DNA of 64,000 nucleotides, from positions 39,828 through 103,827 of the forward strand of contig NZ_JAAZUI010000011.1 of NCBI RefSeq assembly GCF_012524075.1, read 5' to 3'. Within the stretch, counting starts at the first letter, position 1; each line of letters starts with the position of its first letter. The notes beneath the pieces were generated by a model. That model was not told the DNA's origin and searched no databases. It was given only the letters and a program-made list of their open reading frames with translations. Below are positions 25,582 to 35,138 of the stretch, piece after piece. Made by a program: the position numbers and the translations under genes. This DNA is from Lutibacter sp. B1 (GTDB taxonomy: Bacteria > Bacteroidota > Bacteroidia > Flavobacteriales > Flavobacteriaceae).

Positions 25582-25924
25582 TCAAATAGAAGAATTTAAT
25601 GCTTATCGTCAAAAAATGAACGATAAAATATTGTCTGAAGATAATAAAGTTATAAAACGAATTTTTAATTTAGACACTAACGCATATAAAGCAGGCCATT
25701 TAGATGTTAAAACAAAAGAATTATTAGGTTTGGTAGCCTCAGCAGTTTTAAGATGTGATGATTGTATAAAATATCATTTAGAAACTTGTTTTAAAGAAGG
25801 AGCAACTAAAGAAGAAGTTATGGAAACGCTTTCTATCGCAACTTTGGTTGGAGGTACCATTGTAATTCCTCATTTAAGAAGAGCTTACGAGTTTTGGGAA
25901 GAACTTGAAAGTTTAAGTGAATAG
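25574..25924 (+). CDS. Carboxymuconolactone decarboxylase / AhpD-like protein
   Basis: 116 residues, all helical, of the AhpD-like superfamily. The redox motif is C-x-x-C followed by histidine (LRCDDCIKYHLETC), and the rest (GATKEEVMETLSIATLVGGT) fits the trimeric AhpD fold. The CxxC suggests disulfide or peroxide-linked chemistry rather than lactone decarboxylation; the substrate is unknown. It overlaps tatC by 8 bases and precedes lptB by 68 bases that contain a purine-rich repeat. Confidence 0.85.
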   Translation: MPNQIEEFNAYRQKMNDKILSEDNKVIKRIFNLDTNAYKAGHLDVKTKELLGLVASAVLRCDDCIKYHLETCFKEGATKEEVMETLSIATLVGGTIVIPHLRRAYEFWEELESLSE

Positions 25925-25970
25925 TGAACAGCGAAAAGCAAAGAGCTAGAAGCAAAGATCAAAAAGTAAA
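25925..25970 (+). repeat. Purine-rich degenerate intergenic repeat
   Basis: A tract of short units (gtgaacagcgaaaagcaaag, then agctagaagcaaagatcaa) lies between the AhpD-like gene and lptB. Similar GTGA/AGTGAAAAG tracts appear near 59400-59430 and, inverted, at 59868-59905. They look like copies of one degenerate dispersed family. Confidence 0.4.
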
Positions 25971-25992
25971 CAAACATTAAAAAATACAAACT

Positions 25993-26727
25993 GTGATTTT
26001 AAGAGCTGAAAATATAAAGAAACGTTACGGAAACAGATACGTTGTGAAAGGAATTTCATTACAGGTTGAACAGGGACAAATTGTTGGATTACTTGGTCCA
26101 AATGGTGCAGGTAAAACAACTTCGTTTTATATGATTGTAGGCATGATTAAACCTAACGAAGGTGAAATTTATTTAGATAATACTCAAATAACAGATTTTC
26201 CGATGCATAAAAGAGCTCAGGAAGGTGTAGGCTATTTAGCGCAAGAAGCTTCTGTTTTTAGAAAACTTTCAGTAGAAGATAATATTATGTCTGTATTACA
26301 ATTCACTAATCTTTCAAAAAAAGAACAAAAACTTAAATTAGAGTCGTTGATTGAAGAATTTAGCTTAGGTCATGTTCGAAAAAATAGAGGTGACTTACTT
26401 TCGGGTGGAGAAAGACGTAGAACAGAAATTGCACGCGCTTTAGCATCCGATCCTAAATTTATTTTATTAGATGAACCTTTTGCGGGTGTAGATCCTATTG
26501 CTGTTGAAGACATTCAAAGTATTGTAGCTCATTTAAAAGATAGAAACATAGGTATTTTAATTACTGACCATAATGTACAGGAAACTTTAGCCATAACCGA
26601 TAAAACATATTTAATGTTTGAAGGTGGTATTTTAAAAGAAGGAACCCCGGAAGAACTTGCTGAAGATGAAACTGTTAGACGTGTTTATTTAGGAAAAGAT
26701 TTTTTACTTAAAAAGAAAAAGTTTTAA
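25993..26727 (+). CDS. lptB: LPS export ABC transporter ATP-binding protein LptB
   Basis: 244 residues beginning at a GTG (25993). It has Walker [12 protein letters not shown], a Q-loop (YLAQEASVF), signature LSGGERRR, Walker [14 protein letters not shown] and H-loop ITDHNVQ. The LptB-specific run [13 protein letters not shown] and a C-terminal [14 protein letters not shown] are clear. LptB powers lipopolysaccharide extraction by LptFG. It is last in the kdsD-tatC-ahpD-lptB run; the convergent pssA gene ends directly after it with no gap. Confidence 0.95.
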   Translation: MILRAENIKKRYGNRYVVKGISLQVEQGQIVGLLGPNGAGKTTSFYMIVGMIKPNEGEIYLDNTQITDFPMHKRAQEGVGYLAQEASVFRKLSVEDNIMSVLQFTNLSKKEQKLKLESLIEEFSLGHVRKNRGDLLSGGERRRTEIARALASDPKFILLDEPFAGVDPIAVEDIQSIVAHLKDRNIGILITDHNVQETLAITDKTYLMFEGGILKEGTPEELAEDETVRRVYLGKDFLLKKKKF

Positions 26728-27474
26728 TTAAACCTCCTTATTTAACAAAGTATTTCCTACAACTGACATTACTACATACAGTAAAACTACAATTGGTATT
26801 GCGATAAATTTCAATGTTAGCATTAAAATAATTGTTGCAACAATAAATATATATTTTACGCTATTTTTTCTCCAAGAAAAATCTTTAAATTTTAATGAAA
26901 ATAAAGGTATTTCAGCATTCATTAAAATACTTAAAATAAATGTTAGTCCAATTAAGAACCAACGGTTCGTAATAAAAACTGCTACAGTTTCACTGTTATC
27001 ATACAATAAAATCAGTGGTAACGACAATACAACCAAAGCAGCAGCAGGTGTAGGTAAACCTATAAAAGAATTTGTTTGACGCTCATCTATATTAAATTTT
27101 GCTAATCTGTATGCAGCTGCTAACGTGATTAAAAAACCTATAAAAGGCACTAAATCTATTTTATTTTCTTCCCAAGTTAAATCGCTAGTTACAGAAAATA
27201 CTTCATTTTTATAATTTAACATTTGAAAAATTATAATACCCGGAGCAACTCCACTAGTTACAACATCTGCCAAGGAATCTAACTGCTTCCCAAGCTCACT
27301 GTGTACTTTTAACAATCTGGCTGCTAATCCGTCAAAAAAATCAAAAAATATACCCAAAATAATAAAATACGCTGCAAATATCAGTTCGCCGTTTGCAGCT
27401 AAATACACTGCTATTGTACCAGATAACAAGTTTAGTAATGTAATTAAGTTTGGAATGTGTTTTTTTAAGGTCAT
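26728..27474 (-). CDS. pssA: CDP-diacylglycerol-serine O-phosphatidyltransferase
   Basis: 248 residues and about seven membrane segments. The CDP-alcohol phosphatidyltransferase motif D-G-x2-A-R-x8-G-x3-D-x3-D is exact: DGLAARLLKVHSELGKQLDS followed by LAD. It makes phosphatidylserine, the precursor of phosphatidylethanolamine, in the inner membrane. NLLSGTIAVYLAANG near the N-terminus fits the PssA subgroup. It is a lone gene, divergent from the DUF4105 gene across 188 bases of AT-rich DNA in which no convincing full promoter was found. Confidence 0.92.
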   Translation of the reverse strand: MTLKKHIPNLITLLNLLSGTIAVYLAANGELIFAAYFIILGIFFDFFDGLAARLLKVHSELGKQLDSLADVVTSGVAPGIIIFQMLNYKNEVFSVTSDLTWEENKIDLVPFIGFLITLAAAYRLAKFNIDERQTNSFIGLPTPAAALVVLSLPLILLYDNSETVAVFITNRWFLIGLTFILSILMNAEIPLFSLKFKDFSWRKNSVKYIFIVATIILMLTLKFIAIPIVVLLYVVMSVVGNTLLNKEV

Positions 27475-27662
27475 TGGTTGTAATTTTTCGTAAATTTAGT
27501 AAAATGTTTTTCTAAAAATTTATTTCAATTAACTTTTTAAATTAGCATCATTCCATAGTATACTTTTCATTTTTATTTTAATTTTTCAATCAAAGTAAAC
27601 CTTAACGACAATTAAATTGATTGTTTTGTGTATTTTTATCCAAAATATTTCATTTTTTTGGC

Positions 27663-28856
27663 ATGAATAAATCTATTTATATTTTCATTCTTTTTCTTTT
27701 TACTTACTTCCAAACTTTTGCTCAACACAATCTTTCGAATAGAGCAAGTATTAGCGTTATAACTTGTGGTCCGGGAGAAGAATTATATTCAGCATTTGGG
27801 CATAGTGCTTTTAGAGTTTATGATCCTCTTTTAGGGTTAGATAAAATATATAATTATGGAACTTTTGATTTTGATGCACCTAATTTTTATATGAATTTTG
27901 CAAAAGGAAAACTAACTTATCAACTTTCCACAACAAGCTTCGATCGTTTTTTATATGCATACAAATATGAAAACCGATGGGTAAAAGCTCAAGTTTTAAA
28001 TCTAACAAATGTTGACGTTCAGGCTGTTTTTAATTATTTAGAGAGAAATGCGCTACCACAAAATCGTTCTTATCAATACGACTTTTTTTATAACAACTGT
28101 GCTACTAAAATTGAAGATGTAATTAAAACTGTATTAAAAAACAGAGTTTCTTTTACAAATGATCATATTAAAACAACCAAATCTCACAGAGAACTTATTG
28201 CCGATTATACAGATCAACATTTTAAATGGGGAAAATTTGGAATTGATTTAGCCTTAGGGTCAGTAATTGATGATGAAGCTACAAAAGATGACTATAAATT
28301 TTTACCTGATTATATTTTTGAAGCTTTTAACAATGCCACCATCACCAAGGGTATACATAATGAAGCACTGGTTAAAAATGAAGGTTTTATTTTAAAAACA
28401 CCAAAACAAGTATTAGATTTTAGTTTTCTTCAACCTATCATTGTTTTTTCTATAATTTTATTGCTGATATTTTTTATAACTTATAAAAACTACAAAAAAA
28501 ACAAACGCACAAAATGGCTTGACTTCAGCTTGTATTTTATCACCGGAATTATTGGAGTAACTGTTTTATTACTATGGTTTGCTTCTTCACACACAGCTAC
28601 CTACAAAAACTTTAATTTTTTATGGGCTTTTGCACCTAATCTAGTAATCTCATTTTATATGTTCAAAAATAAGTTACCGTCTTTTATTACAAATTACAAC
28701 AAATTTTTATTGATTTTAATTCTTGTTTTGCTAATAATTTGGGTACTGAAAATTCAGGTTTTTAATATAGCTTTAATACCTATTTTATTAGCATTGGCAG
28801 TACGTTATGTATTTTTAATTTCTAAAATTAAACGTTTAAGTACCCCTAAAAAATAG
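27663..28856 (+). CDS. DUF4105 membrane protein, candidate lipoprotein N-acyltransferase (Lnb type)
   Basis: 397 residues from ATG 27663 (signal/anchor MNKSIYIFILFLFTYFQTFA); an upstream ATG at 27621 spoils the signal. Residues 25-265 form a DUF4105 periplasmic domain with H47 in AFGHSAFRVYD, NYGTFDF (64-70) and C146 in YNNCATKIED. Five membrane segments follow (about 277-392). DUF4105 is the domain reported for Lnb, the enzyme that N-acylates lipoproteins in Bacteroides, which lacks Lnt. H47 and C146 are plausible catalytic residues. The role here is inferred from that family. It converges on the polysaccharide locus with a 21-base overlap. Confidence 0.78.
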   Translation: MNKSIYIFILFLFTYFQTFAQHNLSNRASISVITCGPGEELYSAFGHSAFRVYDPLLGLDKIYNYGTFDFDAPNFYMNFAKGKLTYQLSTTSFDRFLYAYKYENRWVKAQVLNLTNVDVQAVFNYLERNALPQNRSYQYDFFYNNCATKIEDVIKTVLKNRVSFTNDHIKTTKSHRELIADYTDQHFKWGKFGIDLALGSVIDDEATKDDYKFLPDYIFEAFNNATITKGIHNEALVKNEGFILKTPKQVLDFSFLQPIIVFSIILLLIFFITYKNYKKNKRTKWLDFSLYFITGIIGVTVLLLWFASSHTATYKNFNFLWAFAPNLVISFYMFKNKLPSFITNYNKFLLILILVLLIIWVLKIQVFNIALIPILLALAVRYVFLISKIKRLSTPKK

Positions 28857-30221
28857 TACCGTACTAATTGTTTTAATCACAATTTTAAAATCTAAAAGAG
28901 AACTTCTTTCCTTTATATAATACAAATCGAGCATTAATTTTTTATGCTGATCATCAATAGTACCTGCATATGGGTGCATTACTTGAGCCCATCCTGTTAA
29001 CCCGGGTTTAATTACGTGTCTAATTGCATAAAAAGGCAATTCTTTTTCTAACTGTTTAACAAATTCCGGGCGTTCCGGGCGTGGACCAATCAAGCTCATG
29101 TCTCCTTTAAGTACATTCAAAAACTGCGGAAATTCATCTAAACGTGTTTTTCTTAGAATTCTACCAAAAGATGTAATTCTATCGTCTTTTTTATGAGCCC
29201 AAACAGCACCATTTTCCTCAGCATTAGAAACCATACTTCTAAATTTAATAATTGTAAATTCCTTACCTTTCCTACCTACTCTTTTTTGGAAATACAATAG
29301 TTCGCCTCTATTTCCAAATAGATTTCCAATAAAAACAATAGGGATTAAAATTGCAAAAAGTAAAATACCGAATATTGAAAACAGTATATCCAAAATTCTC
29401 CTAAAAGCAATGTAAAGGTTGTTATTATGGTTTTTACTAAACGTAAAATAATTATAAAACTTTGAATTCAGTTGTTGTTCGGAAATACTGAAAGTCAATT
29501 CCTCAATAAAATTATCGGCAGATTTTATAATGATTCCTTTTTCAAAAAGTTCAATTAATTTACTGTTTACTTCATCAGGAATAAAATCAGAAGCATTTGA
29601 AGATACAATTATTTCGTTTATATATTCTTTATCAATAATTTCTTCAAAATTGATTTCATCAATATTCAAAATATCAATACCTCTATTTTCTTTAAAAGTT
29701 GTTTTCGATATGTAATTGACAATTCTATAAGACTGTTTATCTTTAAGTAATGGAATTATTTTGTTTATATATTCGGGTTCAGTTATCAACAAAATATTCT
29801 TTAAAAATAAAGGTGAGTAAATAAGGCTTATATAAATAATCCTATTTAAAAAAATTGCTATAAACAAAGTGAGTGAAAAGTATAAAATTTGAATTCTACT
29901 TTCCGGAAATTTCGGTGAAATAATAGGTGTAAAAACGTACAGTAAAGTTGTAAAACCAACCATTAAAACAACATTCTTGAATGTTGAGTATAAATCACTT
30001 GCAATTTTTAAATCGTACATTTCAAATACTTGCCCAAAAAATAACAAATAGATTACTAATGTTCCAATCCAAGTTATAATATTTGAGCTCGAAAAATTAA
30101 AATATTCAAAATCTAAAAAAGTTCCAACTAAAAACAAACCAAATAATACAAAAATGACATCCAAACTTCGTAAATACAGTTTACGCTCTGATATAGTAAA
30201 ATTTATGTTATTGGACGACAT
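28836..30221 (-). CDS. Polyprenyl-phosphate sugar-1-phosphate transferase (WcaJ/WbaP type)
   Basis: 461 residues. Four or five N-terminal membrane segments precede a CoA-binding-like central region (about 130-240), a further membrane helix (about 270) and the C-terminal catalytic domain. That domain has KFRSMVSNAEENG, LRKTRLDEFPQFLNVLKGDM, SLIGPRPERPEF and KPGLTGWAQV. This family moves a hexose-1-phosphate to undecaprenyl phosphate, the first step of O-antigen or capsule assembly; the sugar cannot be read from sequence. It is the last gene of the polysaccharide operon and overlaps the upstream glycosyltransferase gene by 19 bases. Confidence 0.92.
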   Translation of the reverse strand: MSSNNINFTISERKLYLRSLDVIFVLFGLFLVGTFLDFEYFNFSSSNIITWIGTLVIYLLFFGQVFEMYDLKIASDLYSTFKNVVLMVGFTTLLYVFTPIISPKFPESRIQILYFSLTLFIAIFLNRIIYISLIYSPLFLKNILLITEPEYINKIIPLLKDKQSYRIVNYISKTTFKENRGIDILNIDEINFEEIIDKEYINEIIVSSNASDFIPDEVNSKLIELFEKGIIIKSADNFIEELTFSISEQQLNSKFYNYFTFSKNHNNNLYIAFRRILDILFSIFGILLFAILIPIVFIGNLFGNRGELLYFQKRVGRKGKEFTIIKFRSMVSNAEENGAVWAHKKDDRITSFGRILRKTRLDEFPQFLNVLKGDMSLIGPRPERPEFVKQLEKELPFYAIRHVIKPGLTGWAQVMHPYAGTIDDQHKKLMLDLYYIKERSSLLDFKIVIKTISTVLFFRGT

Positions 30222-31435
30222 TTAAACAGAGTTATGTATTTGTTACTTAAATATTCAAAATTATGGTAATTTTTCACATACACATACCCTTTTTTACCAA
30301 TTTTTTTCATTTCATCTTTAGACTTCAATTGAAATTTTTGAATTCCATGAACAATTGCTTCACCACTTTCAGGTTCTATAATAATACCACATCCAGATAT
30401 TTCAGCAGGGCTATTTATATTATTAGACGATTCTAATATAGGTTTACCGGCTAACATATAATCAAAGTACTTATTATATGAAACTCCATAATCATATAAT
30501 TTATTATTGTAGCGCCCCACATAACATACATCAAATAATTTTAATATAGATTGAACCTGATTTTTCTTAATTTTATTAATAAATGTGATATTAGTATTTG
30601 TTTTAGTTTGCACTACATACTTTTGTTTTAAATAACCATCGCCAACAATTACGAAATGAACCTGAGAAATTTCTTTCATCATGACTGATGCTTCAATAAA
30701 GTATTCCATTGCATTTGCCATTCCTAGTGTTCCGGCATAACCTACAATAAATTTATCACTTGGAATTTGATTTTGAAGATTTTCAGATAAATTCTCATTA
30801 TCCAAAAGACTTTCATCAATACCATTTGGAATCCAGTTGAACTTTGAAGGATTTCCTGAAATTTTATCTATATAATTATAAGCATTAGGCAATAATGAAA
30901 CTATTACATCTGCTTTTTTGTATGCAAATTTTTCAAACCAAGCTACAATTTTAATTAAAGGATGTTTTTTTGAATACCCTTTGAGGTATACAGGAGTTAG
31001 TGGCCATAAATCTCTAACTTCAAAAATAAGTTTTTCTGCATTAAACCATTTTTTAAAAAAATATCCATTTATTATTGGAAATATTGGCATTGATGAAACA
31101 ATTAAATAAGATGGTTTACTTAACGTTTTGCTCGAAATAAAAAACACTTTTAATGTGTAAATTATATTGCTCCAAAATTTTCTATAACCACCACCATTAT
31201 ATCTTGGAGTTTTTACCCAACAAAATGTAATATTTTCTTCAACTTCTTCAATAGTAAAAGTTTTTTTTGAAATTTTAGGTTGGTTAATAAACAAATGATT
31301 ATATGATCCGGAAATTATTTTTACATTATAACCATTATTCACCCAATATTTTGCTAAATAGTAATGGCGTTCACCCCACCCTGAATCTGGTTTACCTGCA
31401 GTTTGATTTATAATCCAAATTACTTTCTTATTCAT
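30203..31435 (-). CDS. GT4 glycosyltransferase, WbuB-like
   Basis: 410 residues with a GT-B fold. The N-terminus IIWI-type strand (KKVIWIINQTAGKPDSGWGERHY) and FEVRDLWPLTPVYLKG resemble WbuB, an L-fucosamine transferase. The C-terminal donor domain has VGYAGTLGMANAMEYF and CGIIIEPESGEA. The GT4 E-x7-E motif is weakly kept. It probably adds one of the first sugars to the lipid-linked primer, since it neighbours the initiating transferase in many loci. It overlaps the CapK-like gene by 8 bases. Confidence 0.85.
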   Translation of the reverse strand: MNKKVIWIINQTAGKPDSGWGERHYYLAKYWVNNGYNVKIISGSYNHLFINQPKISKKTFTIEEVEENITFCWVKTPRYNGGGYRKFWSNIIYTLKVFFISSKTLSKPSYLIVSSMPIFPIINGYFFKKWFNAEKLIFEVRDLWPLTPVYLKGYSKKHPLIKIVAWFEKFAYKKADVIVSLLPNAYNYIDKISGNPSKFNWIPNGIDESLLDNENLSENLQNQIPSDKFIVGYAGTLGMANAMEYFIEASVMMKEISQVHFVIVGDGYLKQKYVVQTKTNTNITFINKIKKNQVQSILKLFDVCYVGRYNNKLYDYGVSYNKYFDYMLAGKPILESSNNINSPAEISGCGIIIEPESGEAIVHGIQKFQLKSKDEMKKIGKKGYVYVKNYHNFEYLSNKYITLFKCRPIT

Positions 31436-32813
31436 TTTTAAGATGTGAAATTACTGCTTTATATTTTCCATTTTCAGAATTTTCTATAGTAGAAACGTAT
31501 TCAAATATAATATTTACATCTCCTAATTGATTTTTTATTCTATCAATCATAATTTTTTCTGAACTCGCATCATAAAAATTATCAACTATCAATTTTATAT
31601 GGATTTCTTCTATTGAATTTTGAATTACCTGCGCCATAATAATTGATTGAATATCAACAAAAATTGCATGAAAACGAACCATTTTCTGCCCTTCTTTCCC
31701 AATAATTACATCCTCTATTCTACCTTCAATTTCTTCAATAATTGGCATTTCAAGTCCTGATTTTGATGTTTGATTTTCTGCTAATTTAACTCTATCACCA
31801 ATTTTATACCTAATTAATGGCTGATCATAATTTAAAAACCCAGTAAAAACAACTTCGCCTATTTCACCATTTTTAACAGGAACACCTTCATTATCAATAA
31901 CTTCCAAAATTCCAGAATCTGGACTAAACATAAGTTCATTATATTTATTTTCTGAAATTAAACCACAAGCTTCAACTCCACTATAGGCATCAAAAACCTT
32001 GCAATTAAAAGCAGTCCCTATCTCAACTCTCATTTTTTTAGTCAGTTTTTCACTTGAAGTTAAAACTGCTAACATATTTGGTACTTTTAACTTTTGCTCA
32101 TTAATAACCTTAGCTAGTAAATAAATACTTTTTGCATATCCAACCAAATAATTTGGTTTAACTTTAATTATCTCATCTATATATATTTTTGATGATTCAT
32201 TTGATATATGATATGCAGAAAAATAAGCCTGCTTTTCAACAAAATTGTACCTATGGAATGGCGGTTTTATTTTAGAAGTAACCAAGACTCTTCTTCCCCC
32301 AATCATAGCCCTAGACATTTTATGATTTACGCCTGCCCAATTACGCACTCTAACTTCATACAATGCGCTCCACGATTGATGAAATTTTGTACTAAAGTAT
32401 ATTTTTATTGGTGTTCCTGTAGTACCACTACTTGCATAAAATTTACCTTTTTTTCTATTTTCAGATAACAATAACGTTGTCCCATATTTCCGTAGGTCAT
32501 CTTTTTCTAAAAAAGGTATTTTTTTTAATTTTTCTAAGCTGAAATTCTCAAAGTCATGAAGTTTAAATCCTTTTTTATTGTAAAGTTCTTTATAAAATGG
32601 AACAGTTTTAAAAGCATGAATCAATAATTTCTTTAATTCTTTTTCCTGATAAATTTCCCAATCATTCTTTGAAAAACTTTCTCTTAACTTATATTCATTT
32701 AATTTTTCTTTAAAAACACCTCCATAACGTCTATTCTTCCAATAAAAACCATATAATGAAATTAAAATATTCTGAATAAAAACAGGACATATCCTATATA
32801 ATTTTTCCATCAT
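31428..32813 (-). CDS. CapK/PaaK-like adenylate-forming enzyme
   Basis: 461 residues of the phenylacetate-CoA ligase-like family. The AMP-binding loop is ASSGTTGTPIKIYFS; FDAYSGVEACGLI and LIRYKIGDRVKL are further adenylation motifs. CapK-like members in capsule loci are thought to activate an acid, perhaps an amino acid or acyl group, to decorate sugars, but none is well characterised. The ATG at 32813 overlaps the upstream gene's stop as ATGA; an ATG at 32831 is less likely. It sits between two GT4 genes. Confidence 0.85.
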   Translation of the reverse strand: MMEKLYRICPVFIQNILISLYGFYWKNRRYGGVFKEKLNEYKLRESFSKNDWEIYQEKELKKLLIHAFKTVPFYKELYNKKGFKLHDFENFSLEKLKKIPFLEKDDLRKYGTTLLLSENRKKGKFYASSGTTGTPIKIYFSTKFHQSWSALYEVRVRNWAGVNHKMSRAMIGGRRVLVTSKIKPPFHRYNFVEKQAYFSAYHISNESSKIYIDEIIKVKPNYLVGYAKSIYLLAKVINEQKLKVPNMLAVLTSSEKLTKKMRVEIGTAFNCKVFDAYSGVEACGLISENKYNELMFSPDSGILEVIDNEGVPVKNGEIGEVVFTGFLNYDQPLIRYKIGDRVKLAENQTSKSGLEMPIIEEIEGRIEDVIIGKEGQKMVRFHAIFVDIQSIIMAQVIQNSIEEIHIKLIVDNFYDASSEKIMIDRIKNQLGDVNIIFEYVSTIENSENGKYKAVISHLKNE

Positions 32814-33823
32814 ATTAAAACATCTTTCCATTTTTGCCTCACATATTTGACATCAAAAGTTTCAGCTTTTTTTCTAGCATTTATCGAAAGTTTCTTTGTT
32901 AAACTCTGGTTCATAATCAAGTTAACAATAGCGTCTTTAAAAACCGTTTCATTATTAGGTTCAACTAAAATTCCATCTACATTATTTTCGATTAAAAAAG
33001 GTAATCCTCCAACATTTGTAGAAACAACCGGCATACCTAAAGCCATTGCTTCAATTACACTAACAGGTAAATTATCTATGTTTGTTGTATTTATAAAAAT
33101 ATCATACTTTTTAGATAATTTATGCCATTGTTCTTTAGGTAAAACTCCCGTAAAAATAATATTTTTTTCAAGATTGAATTCATTAACCATTTTTTTTACT
33201 TTTTTTAAAGATCCATCTTTATCGGGTCCAACCATACATAAACTTATATTATTAAATTCTAATTTTAACAATAATAAAACTTTTATTGCCAATAATGGGT
33301 TATAGGTTTTATCAAATGCTCTAACCCAAAGCAATTTTGGATGTATATTTTCTCGAACCATAAAATTATATTCATTTAAAGATATAGCGTTTGGAATATA
33401 ATTAACCGAAAATCCATGCTCTTCAAATTCTTCATATAAATATTTTGAAGGAGTAATATTTATGTGAGAATTAGAGAAAATTAATTTTGAAAAATAAGCA
33501 GATTTATTTAGCCTTAGCGGTAAATTACCTCCATGTAAAATTGGTACATATTTAATTGAAAATAATTTTGCCAATTGTGAAGTAATTAAAGCATAATAAA
33601 AATTTAATGTACTAAATGTATCTATTAAAATATAGTCTACTTTTTTTTTGTTTCTTATAATGCTAAAACACATATCTAATAAGCGTATTAATTTATTAGA
33701 TTTATTTGAAGAACAAATTACCGAAAAACCTTCATCAATTAAAATAGCAGTCAATGTGACCATACTAGAATGATATTGTGATTTTTTTGTAAAATTATTA
33801 CCTATGTATAATATTTTCTTCAT
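32810..33823 (-). CDS. GT4 glycosyltransferase
   Basis: 337 residues, GT-B fold. The N-terminal domain begins MKKILYIGNNFTKKSQYHSS. The C-terminal donor domain has IIFTGVLPKEQWHKL and the GT4 signature EAMALGMPVVSTNVGGLPF with the conserved glutamate, then GILVEPNN. The sugar donor and linkage are unknown. A nine-A run on the coding strand (plus T run 33641-33649) lies in the codons for NKKKV. The gene overlaps the O-antigen ligase-like gene by 26 bases. Confidence 0.87.
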   Translation of the reverse strand: MKKILYIGNNFTKKSQYHSSMVTLTAILIDEGFSVICSSNKSNKLIRLLDMCFSIIRNKKKVDYILIDTFSTLNFYYALITSQLAKLFSIKYVPILHGGNLPLRLNKSAYFSKLIFSNSHINITPSKYLYEEFEEHGFSVNYIPNAISLNEYNFMVRENIHPKLLWVRAFDKTYNPLLAIKVLLLLKLEFNNISLCMVGPDKDGSLKKVKKMVNEFNLEKNIIFTGVLPKEQWHKLSKKYDIFINTTNIDNLPVSVIEAMALGMPVVSTNVGGLPFLIENNVDGILVEPNNETVFKDAIVNLIMNQSLTKKLSINARKKAETFDVKYVRQKWKDVLI

Positions 33824-35138
33824 TAAAATTAATTATAATTAAACTTAACCCATATATAAAACCGGGAAAAGCAATACGCATAGCAGAATGATTAATAGTT
33901 AGAAACCAGAAAATTAAAAAAGCACTTAAAAAAGATCTTGCTAAAAACGACTGACTTAAAATGTTTTTTATTGGAATTACAATTAATATCACCAAAATAA
34001 TTATACCAATCATACCATGTTCTCCCAATAACCTACTTAACTCATTATGTGAAGCAGCTTCAATACTATATTCTTCTAATCTGTAAAACTTGGAACCTCC
34101 AACACCTATTCCAAAAAAAGGGTGTTCAAAAAAAGCATCCAACTCGCTTTTAAATAATTCAACTCTACCTGTTGTAACATCTTTTTTAGTAACTCCTACT
34201 GCATTTTTATTAGTATATCGGTTTGTTAACATACCTCCTGTTACATTTGAAGTATAGGCCCATAATGCCACTCCAAATAAACTTATTAAACCAATATATT
34301 TTACCAAATTTTTTATTCTATCTTTTGTTGAAATAATATAGAAACCTGAAAATACAGCTATTGCAATAAGTGAGGTTATCATACCTCCACGTGACATAGT
34401 AATTAAACCTCTAAATATTATATAAGAGAATATCAATAAATCAACCATGAGTAGCCAAAATATTCTTTTTTTTAAAAGTAAATGAACTGCAAAAACAAAT
34501 ACTCCAACTCCTAATATCGTAGCAACTTGATTTGGTCCATATCCACCCGAAGCTACAAAACTAGCATTAGTATTAAAAACAATTTCTTCAAAATTTGGGG
34601 TTTTAAAATATAAATAACATAACATTGAAATAATAGGTAAAACCATAAAAAACAAAATATCTAATAAAAAATTTATAGAGATTCTTCTTTTATAGAAATA
34701 TATTGCTGAAACTCCTAATAACACAGGTCCGCTTAAGTTAAAAGCAATAGCTTTTCTGATAGATTCATTAAAAGGAATATCAACAAACGATATCCCAATT
34801 AACAATAATAAAATATAGATTAGATAACTTACAGAAACATGATGTCTTCTGTCTTCAACATAAAGTCCTACAGCCAAAAACAGTAAAACTGAATACTTTG
34901 GAAGTTCATAAAAAAACATTCCGCCAGACATTCTAAAAAGCACTTCACCTCCAACCATATAAGCACTCCACAAAACAGCTTGATTATTCTTATTTTTAGA
35001 GCTAACTATAAATAAAACACCAAAAGCAACTATTAAAGTAGAATAAATTTTAGATACACTACCAAACAATAAAAAAATACCTAAAGCTAAATGCATTAGA
35101 GTTAAAAACAAACGCCTATTTTCTGAAATTCCAATCAA
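33798..35138 (-). CDS. O-antigen ligase/polymerase-like membrane protein (Wzy_C family)
   Basis: 446 residues and about eleven membrane segments. The Wzy_C/WaaL region is clear: ITMSRGGMITSLIA, then a large periplasmic loop with FFEHPFFGIGVGGSKF and HNELSRLLGEHGMIG. Such proteins either polymerise repeat units or attach finished O-antigen to lipid A core. Since this locus has an ABC exporter, a ligase role seems more natural, but a Wzy role is possible. The start is a TTG at 35138 that overlaps the preceding stop as TTGA. Confidence 0.83.
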   Translation of the reverse strand: MIGISENRRLFLTLMHLALGIFLLFGSVSKIYSTLIVAFGVLFIVSSKNKNNQAVLWSAYMVGGEVLFRMSGGMFFYELPKYSVLLFLAVGLYVEDRRHHVSVSYLIYILLLLIGISFVDIPFNESIRKAIAFNLSGPVLLGVSAIYFYKRRISINFLLDILFFMVLPIISMLCYLYFKTPNFEEIVFNTNASFVASGGYGPNQVATILGVGVFVFAVHLLLKKRIFWLLMVDLLIFSYIIFRGLITMSRGGMITSLIAIAVFSGFYIISTKDRIKNLVKYIGLISLFGVALWAYTSNVTGGMLTNRYTNKNAVGVTKKDVTTGRVELFKSELDAFFEHPFFGIGVGGSKFYRLEEYSIEAASHNELSRLLGEHGMIGIIILVILIVIPIKNILSQSFLARSFLSAFLIFWFLTINHSAMRIAFPGFIYGLSLIIINFNEENIIHR

